64,000 nt of DNA from positions 386,813-450,812 of the forward strand of contig MNCI01023815.1 in the NCBI GenBank assembly GCA_015680685.1. The letters run 5' to 3'. Of this stretch, positions 11,056-22,329 are shown in pieces. The position numbers were made by a program, and so were the translations under genes. Source of the DNA: Gnetum montanum (taxonomy: Eukaryota > Streptophyta > Gnetopsida > Gnetales > Gnetaceae). Within the stretch, counting starts at the first letter, position 1. Each line of letters begins with the position of its first letter. A model generated the notes under the pieces. That model did not search any database and was not told the origin of the DNA. It saw nothing but the letters and a program-made list of their open reading frames with translations.

Positions 11056-12250
11056 GATAATTTTGGAGAAATTTTCAATGAAGCACCTCTAGTAACCAAT
11101 ATGTCCAAGGATTGACCTTATATCTTTTATAGTTTGAGGTTATCTGGTAATATGTATGGTAATTTCTTAAATCACTCGTACTTTCTCCAAGTCTACCTTG
11201 ATCCCTTTTCCTAAAATTTAGTGTCCTAAGATAATGCCTTCTTAGACCATCAAGTGGCTTTTTTGCCAATTGAGGCGTAATTTTGTCTCCATATAGTTCT
11301 TCAACACCTACTCTAGATGGTCCAAGGCTTGCTCAAAGTTGATATCATAGGTGGAGAAGTCATCCATGAAGACTTCCACACTACTACCAATTTGCTGCTG
11401 AAAAATACTATGCACCAAGTGTTGGAAAGTTCCAAGGGCATTGCATAGGCCAAAGAACATCTTCTTATATGTGAAGATCCCCTAGGGACTTGTGAAAGTT
11501 TTCTTGGCCTTATCTTCTGATACTATATGGATTTGGTTATAACCACTATAATCATCCAAAAAATTATCGTAGTTATGCCTCGCAATTATATCTAGCATCT
11601 AGTCCACAATGAAAAATGATTCTTGAATTTTGTCATATTTAATAGGTGGAATTCTGTACAGGCTTTCTATTTCTATGCTTTCTTTGGCACAATCATGAAT
11701 GGCCTAATCCACTCACTATCTATCATAGTATAGTTGAATCTTATCTTAAGAAGTTGTTCAACTTTATCTTCAAAAAATTGCTTAAGCTTATGATTCAGTC
11801 TCCTCTACATCTACCTCCTTGACTTAATAGAGGGATCTATATAAATCTAATGCTGTAATATTCATGGATCTATCCATGTTATCTTATGATATGATCATGC
11901 AAAGAGTTTTTTCCATTTGTTTACTATTGTTAACATCTTTTACTTCTGGTCTTGATTAAGATTGGCATTGATTATTACTAGTTTGCCACTATTTAAAAAA
12001 AACATATTCTAATGCTTCCAATAAAGCCTTAAGTTCAAGGGACTCTTACTTGAAATCATCAAGGATTTTCGACTCTCTTAAATCCATCTCTACATTTTTG
12101 TGGAAGAGTAAGGTATGGAGCTACTCTATGCCATCTATAGTGTATATATAGGCACTTGTGAGGAGCTCCAATGGTTCCATGCATATTGTTGATTTAGAGT
12201 AATCTTCTAACTTCAGCCACTGGGTACCTTCCTATTTTGCAGCTACTGCA
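11056..12250 (-). pseudogene. Reverse transcriptase with FMDD active site, decayed
   Basis: RT of the minus-strand element. Order on the strand: pre-RT linker (about 12030-11900, LELKALLEALEYVFF-like), IVPKKA (about 11690), YDNFLDDYSGYNQIHIV (about 11570), FFGLCNALGTFQHL (about 11460-11420), and catalytic EVFMDDFSTYDINFEQALDHL (about 11375-11320). The FMDD box and following STY match the copy at 22760. After this comes the thumb/connection region to 11060. A few TAG stops. Continuous with PR upstream and RNase H downstream, so one collinear pol. Confidence 0.82.
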
Positions 12251-12900
12251 TATAAGCACCTTTGAATATTTGATGTTTTAACACACTTGATACATGTCAT
12301 GATGAATGTGATTTTCATGGTCTATATTCTTTCCATGCAATGACACCTTGTGTTACTATATTTGATGCATGGAACCCACTTCTTATTTAGCTTCCCCAAC
12401 TCATTTTCCTTGGATATTTTTAAGGAAATATTTCTAATCCTCATCTTGGCATCAATTGTACTAAGCCAAGCCCTTCCCATGATAATATGAAAGTCCCCCT
12501 TGCAATCATCCACAGGGATCACCAGGAAATTTACTGGGCATGACCAACCATAGAAAGTGGCCATAATGTCTACTACCAATCCTTGAGAAAAAGTGATGGA
12601 CTAATCTACAAGCTCTAACCTAATGTTGTATTTCTTCAATGGATGCAAGTTCTAGGTCTTATACATCTCCTAAGAAATTAAGTTTACCCTTGAATCTAAA
12701 TCTAGTAGAGCCTTGCATCTATCATAACTACAATCTATAAATAGATGAGGGGACTCCTAGGATTAGATCATTTCCTAGAAAGGTGACCTACCTTGATCCA
12801 ATCTATGACCACATGGATCAACATGACCAAATGTACATTAGAGGTTGTTTGATTTGAAGGAGGCTCAAGGATATTTCTAAAAGAATTTGATGTAGGGTTT
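12251..12900 (-). pseudogene. Retropepsin-like aspartic protease, decayed
   Basis: Processes the gag-pol polyprotein. The minus strand shows CRALLDLDSRVNLIS (about 12720-12675), where D-S replaces the usual D-[ST]-G triad, so the third position is altered. Then VVDIMATFYGWSCPVNFLVI and the flap-to-C-terminal GDFHIIMGRAWLSTIDAK within the open stretch 12579-12322. Same family as 720-935 and 21550-21830. Confidence 0.75.
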
Positions 12901-14520
12901 GCAGCCATGGATGTGTGTGAGGATTTCTATGTACTGTTTGGCCTAGAAAAAACCCTCTTTCATGGCTTATGCTCAAAGCCACTATTGATACTACTCTTGA
13001 GGTTGAGGTGGAACTCCACTTCAATAATACTATGTTTGGTGGAACTATTATTTATAATTGCCTTGTGGATAAGGCAATCTCATGGTCAATTTCTTCCTTG
13101 CAAATTTTGGATTCAACATGTACACTCTAGAATCTTGAAAATGTGACACTATGGAGCAACATCCCTTGGTATGTTCATACTAGCAAATTTTACAATTGTC
13201 ATAATCTATTTTAAGGCCTACAACCTCATCAACCATTGTAGCCTTACCTTTCTACTGATAGTAATCTCTACTTATATCTTTTCTTTTCCTTCTACCTCTA
13301 CTACCCTACTCCATCTTTTTCTCCACTATCTTAAGAGTAGTTTAAAACTTTTAATCTAAGGAGTCCCATATTTTATCCATCTTAGCCAATATTTTAGTAA
13401 TAGATTTTTGGATCAGCAAAATTTTCCTTTACACCACTTCATCTAGTGATGCTTCCTTCTCTGAATAATAGAAATGCACCTTCCTTTTGTAAATGGAGGT
13501 GTCTTTGTTATACTCCTCTATACTTTCTCTCTTTTTTAGCTCTTCTTATTCCTTTGTCACATAATCAAATAGCCTTTGGATTTGATAGGCTCTCATCTTT
13601 GAGAGTCTTCCTTCAACATAGACCCCAAGAGTTTCTCTAGTTTTGTTTCAAAGCTCCTCTATAATGTGGCAAAGCTTCTCCCTTTGAGAAAATCCATGGC
13701 ATGGGCATCAATGCAAGAGGGAGTAGTACCTACCTAATGCTGCATCCAAGGATTCATGATTCTCTTACTTTAATCCTTGGATTTTTTCCCTCAAGTTAAC
13801 CACTTCAAAGTATTTCTAGTATTTGTCATTAAAGAACTCTAGCATTGTACTCCACTTATGAATGAATTTTGGCTTCAAGGACCAGTACCAACTTTCTACT
13901 TCCTTAATAAGTATCCTTGGAAATAATTTTAGCTTCTACCATTCATTTTTGATGTTTTTTATGACATAATTATCATGGATAGCTTTCAAATAATTCTAAG
14001 GATCAACATTATATCCCCCTTCAAATTGAGAGATATTGTTCATATCAAGCCTTTTAATCTTTCTATCCTTCTAATGCTTAATAAGAATTCTAATTATTTC
14101 TAAAACATTAAGATTCTTTATGATACCCAAAAATGGTTTATCATAGTCATCATGTTCATGATGGTCCCTATCATGGTCATGCCTCCTATGATGAGACTTG
14201 TTGTGCCTCCTCTCTCAGTGACACTCCTCTTCCTCTCATAGTTGTCTACACTCCCAGTTCCCTTCATCACAATGGGATTTCCTATGGTGAAGGTGGAGGA
14301 TTAGGAGAACGATGCCAACTAGTTCTTCTCCTTTGGTCCTTTTTCTGATCTTTCTCCTTGTCTTTGGATGAACAACTATGAGATCTATCCTTTGATGTTC
14401 ATTGGGCCTTGAACTCTATCCTCTCCTCATCTTTATTGTTCTTCAAGGTTGATTGCAACCTTTGGTGAAGGGTATCATCCTAAAAAAAAGGAGAATCTAT
14501 GCATTGAGACAACCTTAAGA
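12901..14520 (-). pseudogene. Ty3/gypsy gag, decayed
   Basis: From high to low coordinates on the minus strand: His/Asp/Arg-rich linker RRHDHDRDHHEHDDYD (about 14190-14140), capsid core LDMNNISQFEGGYNVDPQNYL (about 14050), ESWYWSLKPKFIHKWSTMLE (about 13890-13830), LREKIQGLK (about 13790), ALGRYYSLL (about 13730), the IQKSITKILAKMDKIWDSLD segment (about 13400-13350), and the C-terminal segment CKFASMNIPRDVAP (about 13190). The order matches the first gag copy and shows that the block at 935-1660 is inverted there. Upstream continuity to gag N-terminus is broken by the island at 14540-16985. Confidence 0.78.
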
Positions 14521-15086
14521 AGAAATTAGGGCCCTCTTTTTACAATTCCAGAAATAATGGTGGTAGGATTCGTTTGCCTTTGGAGGTGTTGGCGACCGTT
14601 TGGGACGCGACCGCCAACGAGTGTCCTCAAACAGGATTTAGGTGCTTGCTGGTCTCTGGCAACACCAAGGCCCAAATACCTCCACATAAACTCAGTAGTT
14701 AATGTGGGTATGTGTGTGTGCTGTTGCGGCGTGTGGTTGTGAGAAATGTAACGATTGCGTTGTGTGTAAACTACAAATTACTTACTTTAAAGAGATTCAG
14801 CTAACTTTGCCAAATACTGTGAGTTGTTGAAAGTTTCCTATTTTGTTCAACTACCTAGTCTACGCGGTCCTTATAATACCTACTTGTAACAAATAAAATT
14901 TTGCAAAAACATTTGAGCACAACTCTGCAATTTACTCCTAATTTTCCCCAGAGAAAGAGATAGTTCAACAAGAAAACTAGAAATAGAGCAAGATTCGATG
15001 GAAATAAGCAGAAAAGAAAAGAAAGCAGATTTGTGTAGACCTCAAATATTTCAACAAGGTAAAAAGACACGAGTAAACACTTCCCA

Positions 15087-15865
15087 ANNNNNNNNNNNNN
15101 NNNNNNNNNNNNNNNNNNNNNNNNNNNNNNNNNNNNNNNNNNNNNNNNNNNNNNNNNNNNNNNNNNNNNNNNNNNNNNNNNNNNNNNNNNNNNNNNNNNN
15201 NNNNNNNNNNNNNNNNNNNNNNNNNNNNNNNNNNNNNNNNNNNNNNNNNNNNNNNNNNNNNNNNNNNNNNNNNNNNNNNNNNNNNNNNNNNNNNNNNNNN
15301 NNNNNNNNNNNNNNNNNNNNNNNNNNNNNNNNNNNNNNNNNNNNNNNNNNNNNNNNNNNNNNNNNNNNNNNNNNNNNNNNNNNNNNNNNNNNNNNNNNNN
15401 NNNNNNNNNNNNNNNNNNNNNNNNNNNNNNNNNNNNNNNNNNNNNNNNNNNNNNNNNNNNNNNNNNNNNNNNNNNNNNNNNNNNNNNNNNNNNNNNNNNN
15501 NNNNNNNNNNNNNNNNNNNNNNNNNNNNNNNNNNNNNNNNNNNNNNNNNNNNNNNNNNNNNNNNNNNNNNNNNNNNNNNNNNNNNNNNNNNNNNNNNNNN
15601 NNNNNNNNNNNNNNNNNNNNNNNNNNNNNNNNNNNNNNNNNNNNNNNNNNNNNNNNNNNNNNNNNNNNNNNNNNNNNNNNNNNNNNNNNNNNNNNNNNNN
15701 NNNNNNNNNNNNNNNNNNNNNNNNNNNNNNNNNNNNNNNNNNNNNNNNNNNNNNNNNNNNNNNNNNNNNNNNNNNNNNNNNNNNNNNNNNNNNNNNNNNN
15801 NNNNNNNNNNNNNNNNNNNNNNNNNNNNNNNNNNNNNNNNNNNNNNNNNNNNNNNNNNNNNNNNN
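15087..15865. other. Assembly gap (779 N)
   Basis: Run of N. The three long open frames crossing it are artefacts. Confidence 0.99.
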
Positions 15866-16298
15866 TAGCAATTAGACGAAAGTCCCTCTTCATTCCCACA
15901 TATTTGGCATATTTCTGATAAACTGGAGCTTCATTCCTAATTGTGCAATTCTCTTTGCTACGTAAGTCATCCAACCCTCAGGCCGAGCATCCAAATATTC
16001 CCTTGTTAATATTGTGGTGATGTTACAATACTTTAGGATATGAAAATACTACTTTGCAATGGTCCACAACACGTGCCTCAAGCCCCAAACCGTTTCTTCT
16101 CACGCATTTCCCACACGGCGTTGAGAACCAAAAACCCTGAAGATCGGTGTAGCGGTGGGTGCAACAGCAGGGGATTCGCTCTAGAATCAACAGCACCAGA
16201 TCGTGGCTGCGGCCAGGTAGAGACGAATGTTGTTTATATGGCAGACATCGGCAGAGTCCTCTGTATCCATTTTCATGACTGCCGCGTGTTTCTATCAG

Positions 16299-16306
16299 TA
16301 TAAATA
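16299..16306 (+). promoter_or_regulatory. TATA box candidate
   Basis: TATAAATA in GC-rich context, 50 bases before an ATG in strong plant initiation context (CCACCATGGC at 16351-16360). Position is compatible with a core promoter with a start site near 16330; the 5' UTR would be very short. Confidence 0.35.
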
Positions 16307-16355
16307 ACGTCGTGCTGGTGCCGTTGCCATCCTCTCCACATCTTCTGCGTCCACC

Positions 16356-16496
16356 ATGGCTATGTGTCGTGCTGGTGACAATTGTGTGAGCGAGGGTTTT
16401 GACATTTTTTGCTGGATACAGCAAGTGCAGATAAACCCCAACGATTTGACGTCATTTTTTGGTTTCATTGACATTTGCATGCCGTATAATCCATAG
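16356..16496 (+). CDS. Small hypothetical ORF, 46 aa
   Basis: Starts at ATG 16356 (context CCACCATGG) and ends at TAG 16494-16496. It begins MAMCRAGDNCVSEGF and contains four cysteines. I do not recognise it. It could be the first exon or truncated 5' end of a longer gene, since the CAG-to-TAG type of stop seen everywhere else would allow longer reading. The only support is the TATA box plus initiation context. Confidence 0.25.
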   Translation: MAMCRAGDNCVSEGFDIFCWIQQVQINPNDLTSFFGFIDICMPYNP

Positions 16497-16892
16497 CCAG
16501 GTCACCTGTACTGCAGATGTCTCATTCTCCTTGATCTGAGGCCCTTTGGAACTCCTACAGTCCAACCTTGGGATCAGCAGCGTCAGCGTTCCAGCAAGTT
16601 GATCGGCCCATCTTGACGGCAAAAATGATGTGTCTGGCCTCCTCAATTAAACCTCTTTTGTTGTGGTATATTTTCAGCATCAAAAAGCTTTTTTAACCAT
16701 GGGTTGATCTAGTTTCCCGAAGTAGAGACATCAAGTTGCAGAGACACGGCTTTTGCTAGAAATCTTCTTGTCAAGCCACGAGCAAGACAAATAATTTGAT
16801 AAATTCAGGCAGTTTTTGCGAGTACGAACAACACGTGGTGTTTCTATGAAATGACGGGGATTTTTGGATCGTTATCTTGTGGCCGTAGAAAC

Positions 16893-16965
16893 TATTTCTT
16901 CACTCATCGGTAGAGCGGTCGGCTGTTAACTGATGTTAGTCCATTATTCCCCATCTAGGATGCAC
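16893..16965 (+). pseudogene. trnN-GUU: Plastid-type trnN(GUU) fragment
   Basis: Bases 16909-16934 (GGTAGAGCGGTCGGCTGTTA followed by ACTGAT) match, from memory, the D-arm through anticodon arm of plastid tRNA-Asn, with anticodon GTT inside CTGTTAA. The acceptor side upstream (TTCTTCACTCATC) is degraded relative to the usual TCCTCAGTAGCTCA, and the T-arm GTTCGAATCC is not recognisable downstream. So this is a broken copy, most simply a nuclear insert of plastid DNA. Nuclear tRNA-Asn has a different D-arm and anticodon arm. Confidence 0.6.
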
Positions 16966-17149
16966 CCATCAAGTTTTTTTATTCACCCAGATGTGTGGTA
17001 CAGCCGATCCCAATCTTACACAGGTAGAGAAAGAAGCCCAAGGAAAGTATTATCGTCATCTACCCATTAGTAGAAATGGCCTCTTCAAGCTTCCCATTAA
17101 AGGTAGCTGCAGCAATCATGAAACTCCACAAACCATAATCTTCTCCACC

Positions 17150-17400
17150 ATTTTTTCAAACACATGGTGTGCATCCAATTGCAGTTGTTCCAAATGTTTC
17201 TGTCGATTAATATCATTCACAAATGTTGTGATAAATCTTCCTCAATATGGCCTCAACACGTTGTATATCAACCTCATGAAATTTTTGGGGGCATTTCATA
17301 GACCAAACAATATAACTCTCAATTCCAAGGCATCATTTGGTTTCTACAAGTAGCCTTACATTCATTACCTTCCCATACCTTATGGAGATTAACTAAACCC
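17150..17400 (-). pseudogene. Ty3/gypsy RT scrap of another lineage
   Basis: With frame changes, the minus strand reads FGLYEMPPKIS, then GRFITTFVNDINRQKHLEQL, then DAHHVFEKM. This lines up with FGLTNAPATFQRL...VYLDDILIFSKTWEEHL...VF of gypsy RT, the YLDD box having become FVND. It differs from the FMDDFSTY family of the neighbours, so it appears to be a fragment of another element nested upstream of gag. Confidence 0.5.
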
Positions 17401-18195
17401 ACTTCTTGACTTGTACATCAATACATGTTGGTAGATCCAGTGAATACTTCTTTGACACTAAAAAAAAACTGGTAGAGGATTGCCATGAACTCTGAACAAT
17501 TGATCATTTGTCTTAAACAAAATTGTATTTGCTAGTGAATCAATTAGAGAAAAACCTTTCAAACTACCAACCCAATACCTCTGAAAAGTCTTCATCCAAT
17601 AAAATATTGGCAATGTTAGTTACATGATTAGCTTCACAACCTCACAAAGCCTGCTCCATTAAATGGCCAAAATGTGCCAACAGGAGGCTTCATGACATGC
17701 CTTCATGCACCAATCTTTTTTGAGTTGTGCTTCAAAGAGTTGATAGTCCCTAGATGTACAATATGTTACCTCATACTTTGGGTCCTCTGATTCAATTCCT
17801 AACTTTATGAGATTGATCATAACCTTGGTGGGAATTGATAGATTAGGAGATAATAGAATATTACCCTTTATATCCCTCTAGCATAACTATTCATCTTGAT
17901 GGAGAATGAAGATGAATTCTAGATTATAACAATTCAAATGTACATAGACTACCCATAGCTATTAAGGTATCTCACCAGTGGTCCTTCTAATCCTATCCTA
18001 TTGTTGATTAGATTCATCAACAAGGGATGGCGATTCATTCCTGAGATAAGAAGTCATCTTAGTGATGTATATAAAGTATTCCTTGAGATAATTTTACTAT
18101 TATTATTTTTTTGAAAGATGACTCATTATATTTTCCTTACAATGATTTTGTATAAATTTATTATTTAACAATATTTAGAACATTTAGCTAAACTA
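17401..18195 (-). pseudogene. gag N-terminal/leader remnant
   Basis: Minus-strand region after the PBS. It begins near 18060 with MTSYLRNESPSLVDESN and includes a stretch similar to the first gag N-terminus (FIFILHQDE*L here versus FTFILHKDEQL near 3750). The last part (17740-17400) shows no clear domain. It is separated from the capsid core (14050) by the island and the foreign RT scrap. Confidence 0.45.
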
Positions 18196-18216
18196 TGTCC
18201 CTAGTAATGACACCAA
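18196..18216 (-). other. Primer binding site, decayed
   Basis: The minus strand reads TTGGTGTCATTACTAGGGAC next to the LTR end. It fits the tRNA-Asp-type PBS with several substitutions. Confidence 0.5.
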
Positions 18217-19123
18217 TGATGAGCAGTGGGTAGTCCCTATGCCCAATCATACAAATCACAAACATTTACACATGATCTGATCAAATTCCTTGAACTTATT
18301 ACCTAAGTTATCAATATTTCTAACCAATGAATTTTGTAGTTGTAAGTTGTTGTCTTCCCAAGCCACACTTATGTTAAATAGTGTGTATGATTAACTATGG
18401 TTGAGTCATAAGATATTTATTTTTATATTTTAATTTTTATTGTTATTTTTCTCCTATTTATGAGATGACTGGATGAAGATTTAGTAATTGAATTAATTAA
18501 CTAATTAACTACTTCATTAACTAAATATCCTAACATGGAGTATCTATTTCTGTATGTCATACACATCCTAAACTGATATTAATGCTACCAGGTTACCAAG
18601 TGTATACTACTAGGTATACCAATGATCCACTATTGGGATTACCATGCATTAATATGTTGTGGTCAAAAGGGTTGTACTCACATTGCTTATGAATGATAAC
18701 ATTAATTACTTAAAAACATGGATGTAAATTACATGTAAAGTAAAGAGCTAAAAAGTCAAGTTAAACTTGTCTAAGTACTGCAATGGATATAGGAAATCTA
18801 TATTTTATTGTCATTTATGCAAATGTATCTAGGTACATGTGCACTTGAATAAAATGTTGTACAATCTCATAAATTCACACTATGAGCACTCAGAGAAAAA
18901 ATATTCTAACTCTTGAATGAAAAAACTATAAGACTTCGGCTAAGGATAAGACTAAAAGGTGTCATAAATGCAAGGGGTGTATGCATTTATATAGGCAATG
19001 ACTATGTTAACGTCGATGTACCAACGTTAATGCATCCTAGCATGTGTCAACAAGGCTGTGTTGATAGGCATGCATCAACACAACTTGTGTTATTGATAGT
19101 TCATTAAACATAACATTATAAAT
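18217..19123 (-). repeat. LTR of Athila-like element (LTR2)
   Basis: Minus-strand LTR of about 0.9 kb. TATA box in GCCTATATAAATGCAT (about 19000-18980), GATGCATCAAC-type boxes just upstream, TTTATTCAAGTGCACATGTACC in R, then GGTAATCCCAATAGTGGA and GGTAACCTGGTAGCATTA before the terminal CACTGCTCATCA-like end. A purine-rich GGTGGAAGATAGAGAGATA lies just outside its 5' edge (plus 19123-19142). By eye closer to LTR 60222-61043 than to LTR1, so LTR1 and LTR2 are not an ordinary pair. Confidence 0.68.
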
Positions 19124-19219
19124 TATCTCTCTATCTTCCACCATGGTAACATGAGTTTTCATTTGCTCAATACATATTGGAATTTGCTTTATATTTTTGA
19201 AACACAATTATATACATGA

Positions 19220-19960
19220 GTGTTCTTGCCAATCCACTCAACATCATCTTCAAAGCTTATGACACAATCACACTACCTTATGTATTATAAATCCCATTGG
19301 TCAAAACCGATGAAACCCCTATCACTTATCCATAAGATAATTTTAAATAACCCTATCAACAACAATACTATTCTAGAGGTGATTACCCTTGATTACAAGA
19401 GTAGTATCATTAGCAGTGGTAATAACCATAGTTGTTTGGAATGCCACCACCAAGATAGCAATATCCTTACCAACAAATAGTTGTTTACAAGTATCACGTC
19501 CAATACCCAGTGTCTCTAGGTGGTACCCTAGTTCATAGTTCTTCTCACTACCATCTATTAGCATACCACAAGCCTACAACCCCACATGTAGGATCACCAT
19601 CTTACATGCTACATCTATCTACGACTCACCCTCACCTAGTTCATAGTTTATTACCATTCGTATCACCACCAATTATGCAAGAAGAATTGCTAACACAACC
19701 ATAGTAAAAGAACACAACAAGGGTAGTTAGTATACAAGAAGAGGACATTGCCAATATGTATGGACCAAAATTGAAGAAATGTCTTTTCTTTAGGACAAGT
19801 ATGAAAGAAGCTGGAAGGGTAAGAGCCCCATCTAATCCTATTCTGCTTATGCCAACTCCTCATGTAAGTACATGTGTTATGGTTAGAATCATTGCAAATC
19901 CAAGCTTCAGAGCAATCCTATGCAAAAATGAGCTAAGTATTCTATGACTACCAAATAGTT
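19220..19960 (+). pseudogene. gag C-terminal-like remnant
   Basis: Plus-strand remnant with words like the glutamine/proline-rich gag tail: around 19430-19540 it matches 1480-1545 (GGAATGCCACCACCAAGATAG against GGAAATGCCATTGCCAAGATAG). Low-complexity His/Tyr/Gln-rich translation follows. It belongs with the plus-strand PR and RT further right. Confidence 0.4.
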
Positions 19961-21540
19961 TTAAAAAATAAATCTCCAAATCAAAAGGGTACTTGCCACT
20001 CATTAGAAATTCTAATAATATGAGGTAGTATTTTTGTCAAACACGAGAAAACTACAAGGGAAGAAGAGTGCATGGAATAGCTAATAAAAATAAAGTAAAT
20101 GCAATGAAAAGTAAGAGTGTAATGCACGATGAAATACCAAAGAGAAAAAATCACATAGAATAAAATCTATGAAAGAACAAAGCATACGTGACTAGGAAAA
20201 ATAAATCTATAGAATGAAATATAACAAATCTGATAAGAAAATCATGCCCTTAAGTTAAGAGGATAGCAAAATAGATTTACTACAACGTCAAATACAACTT
20301 AGGAAAAGAAAAGTTGAAATATGTGAAAATTAGAATATCTAGGAAAGGAACTTGGAAGAATGCAGTAGCAATTTTGTGAGATAAAATCAAGGATCAATGA
20401 TGGCTAATGAGGAGCTATGTTACACCATTCTCTCTCTTAGATGCATGTGCTTAATGGAGATCTCTCAAATTGATAAAATTGATGTAGATTAGGAAAAATA
20501 GCAAGATGCAATAAAATGGGATTGAATCATATCTATGCATTAATATGGATCTAATAGAATTCTTCATGTGTTAAGGGGATAGCATGAAGGGGATATAATG
20601 CATTAGCAAAAGGAGAAAATAGAAAAACTCTAAGGAGCTGAGAAGCACATAGAGGTTTTTGATATGTTGGAAAAGCAATTGTAAGAAATAGTTATTATTT
20701 TATAGAAAGCTTTTCTTTCAAGATTTCTAATCTTCTAACTTTCCAACCTTTCAACCCCTTTTTGTTTAGGGATATCTTCTTGTTTATAGGTCATGCCTCA
20801 TAGACTATGAAGAAACAATGTAGTAGGGTCTATAGAATCTTCTAGAAGATTTTATATATGAGAAATGATATGCTTGGATGAAGTAGATGTTAAGAAAATG
20901 ACTGATGTAAAAAGTAATGTCATATGTCAAAAATAATATTGGCATGGGACATTAAAGAGCAAAACAACATTATTTGTTGAAGGGAGACTATTAGAAAAGT
21001 TGTAATCAAAATCGACACAAGAAACAATGTGAGACATCGAAACTAAAGACTAAGAAAAACATCTACAATGACACCACAAATGACATGAGGCATCATTTTT
21101 TATGAATGTTGATGAGGACTAGAACCACTATGGCTAATGACATAGAAGAATGAATCTAGAACTGGTGAATATGACTTGAGCTGAAAAAGTCATAAAATAT
21201 AACCAAAATTCATATTTATGTAGAAAAATCAAAAGTGGGTATAACATCATGCTTTAACCATCATCCAACAAGAATCTTACAAGTGTCATGCTCACATAGA
21301 TAGTGAGTCATTGGATTAAGGCAAGAGATCTTTAAAAAAATCAAGAACATCTAGAAAGTCCTTTACTCTATCTCCAAATAGTAGGAAGCATACCATGTGA
21401 AGCTCTGTTATATTTAGGATTGGTGGTAAATTGTATTTTCCTATATATGTATAAGGCTTCAAATCTACCTCCACTAAAGATATGTAACCTCAATTTAGAG
21501 CTTGAAGACCAATCTATTTTTGTCCCACTTAAATAATTAG
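19961..21540. other. No gene recognised
   Basis: A- and G-rich plus strand (AGAAAA words), no domain on either strand. In the better gag-pol copy the same interval is only about 0.7 kb, so extra DNA may have inserted here. Confidence 0.4.
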
Positions 21541-21830
21541 AGGATGTTGTGACTACTAATAATGGCTAGTCATATCCTATAAACGTCTTAAGGCATCCAT
21601 ATGAGGAAGAATAAAGAAGAGTTCGTATCATTATGGGAAGAGCATGGCTTAGCACCATCAATCGTAAGATGGAAATAAGAGATTTATCTTTGAAATTTTC
21701 CAAAAAAGATAAAAAATGAATCATATAGAAACAAAGAAATTGATGCATTGCATATAGTGATACTGAGTTCAATTACATGCAAAACGTATGGACAACAAGA
21801 AGATTCAACATCATAGCATGCAAAGTATGT
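21541..21830 (+). pseudogene. Retropepsin-like protease, C-terminal half, decayed
   Basis: Plus strand: a glycine-poor copy of the PR end, reading IIMGRAWLSTINRKMEIRDL (21625-21685), then LKFSKKDKK, then IDALHIVILSS. Matches 12579-12322 (minus). The active-site half further left is too degraded to place. Confidence 0.65.
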
Positions 21831-22329
21831 ATAGATGATGTGTCTGTAATATTGTGTATATTTAGTAGCGACAAACTAAGAAGGCACCAAGTGGTTAATC
21901 AATAAAAGAAAAGCTAGATCTGATATATGCATGGAACCAATTAGAAGAATCACAAGCATCTACGTTGAAGAGCCAAATAAGATGAAACAATTAAGAAGAC
22001 ATCTTTCCTACATAGATTTTCAACAAGAAAATGATATCAAATAGGGAAAGCTAGAAATTTTGGATAAGTTTGAACTAAAAACCTTAGAACTAAAGACACT
22101 ACCAAATGCATAGGAATATGTTTCTCTAAATAATAAAAAGTTAGTAATTATCAATATCAATCTTGACAAAAGACAAAAGAAAAAACTACTTAAGCTTGTA
22201 AACAAATAGCCAGTAGCTTTCGCATGGTCTCACAATGAAATTACAAGAATAAATCCATACGTTTATCAACATCGCATTTACACATATTCAACAATAAAGC
22301 CATGATATTAGCCTCAACAACATTTAACT

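Larger units (their letters stand above)
14540..16985. other. GC-richer, non-retrotransposon island with gap
   Basis: This stretch interrupts gag and differs in base composition and decay: CpG-containing words such as GGCGACCGTTTGGGACGCGA (from about 14570) and few TAG scars. No element domain is seen. On the minus strand below 16000, REYLDARPEGWMTYVAKRI stays open for about 35 residues beside the gap and could be an exon edge, but I do not recognise it. It includes a promoter-plus-ORF candidate (16299-16496) and a trnN-like segment (16893-16965). It may be captured host or organelle DNA, a nested unknown element, or a scaffold misjoin across the gap. Confidence 0.45.

Noticed and set aside
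14855-15974. Three ORFs over 300 codons
   Set aside because: They consist almost entirely of the 779-base N gap.
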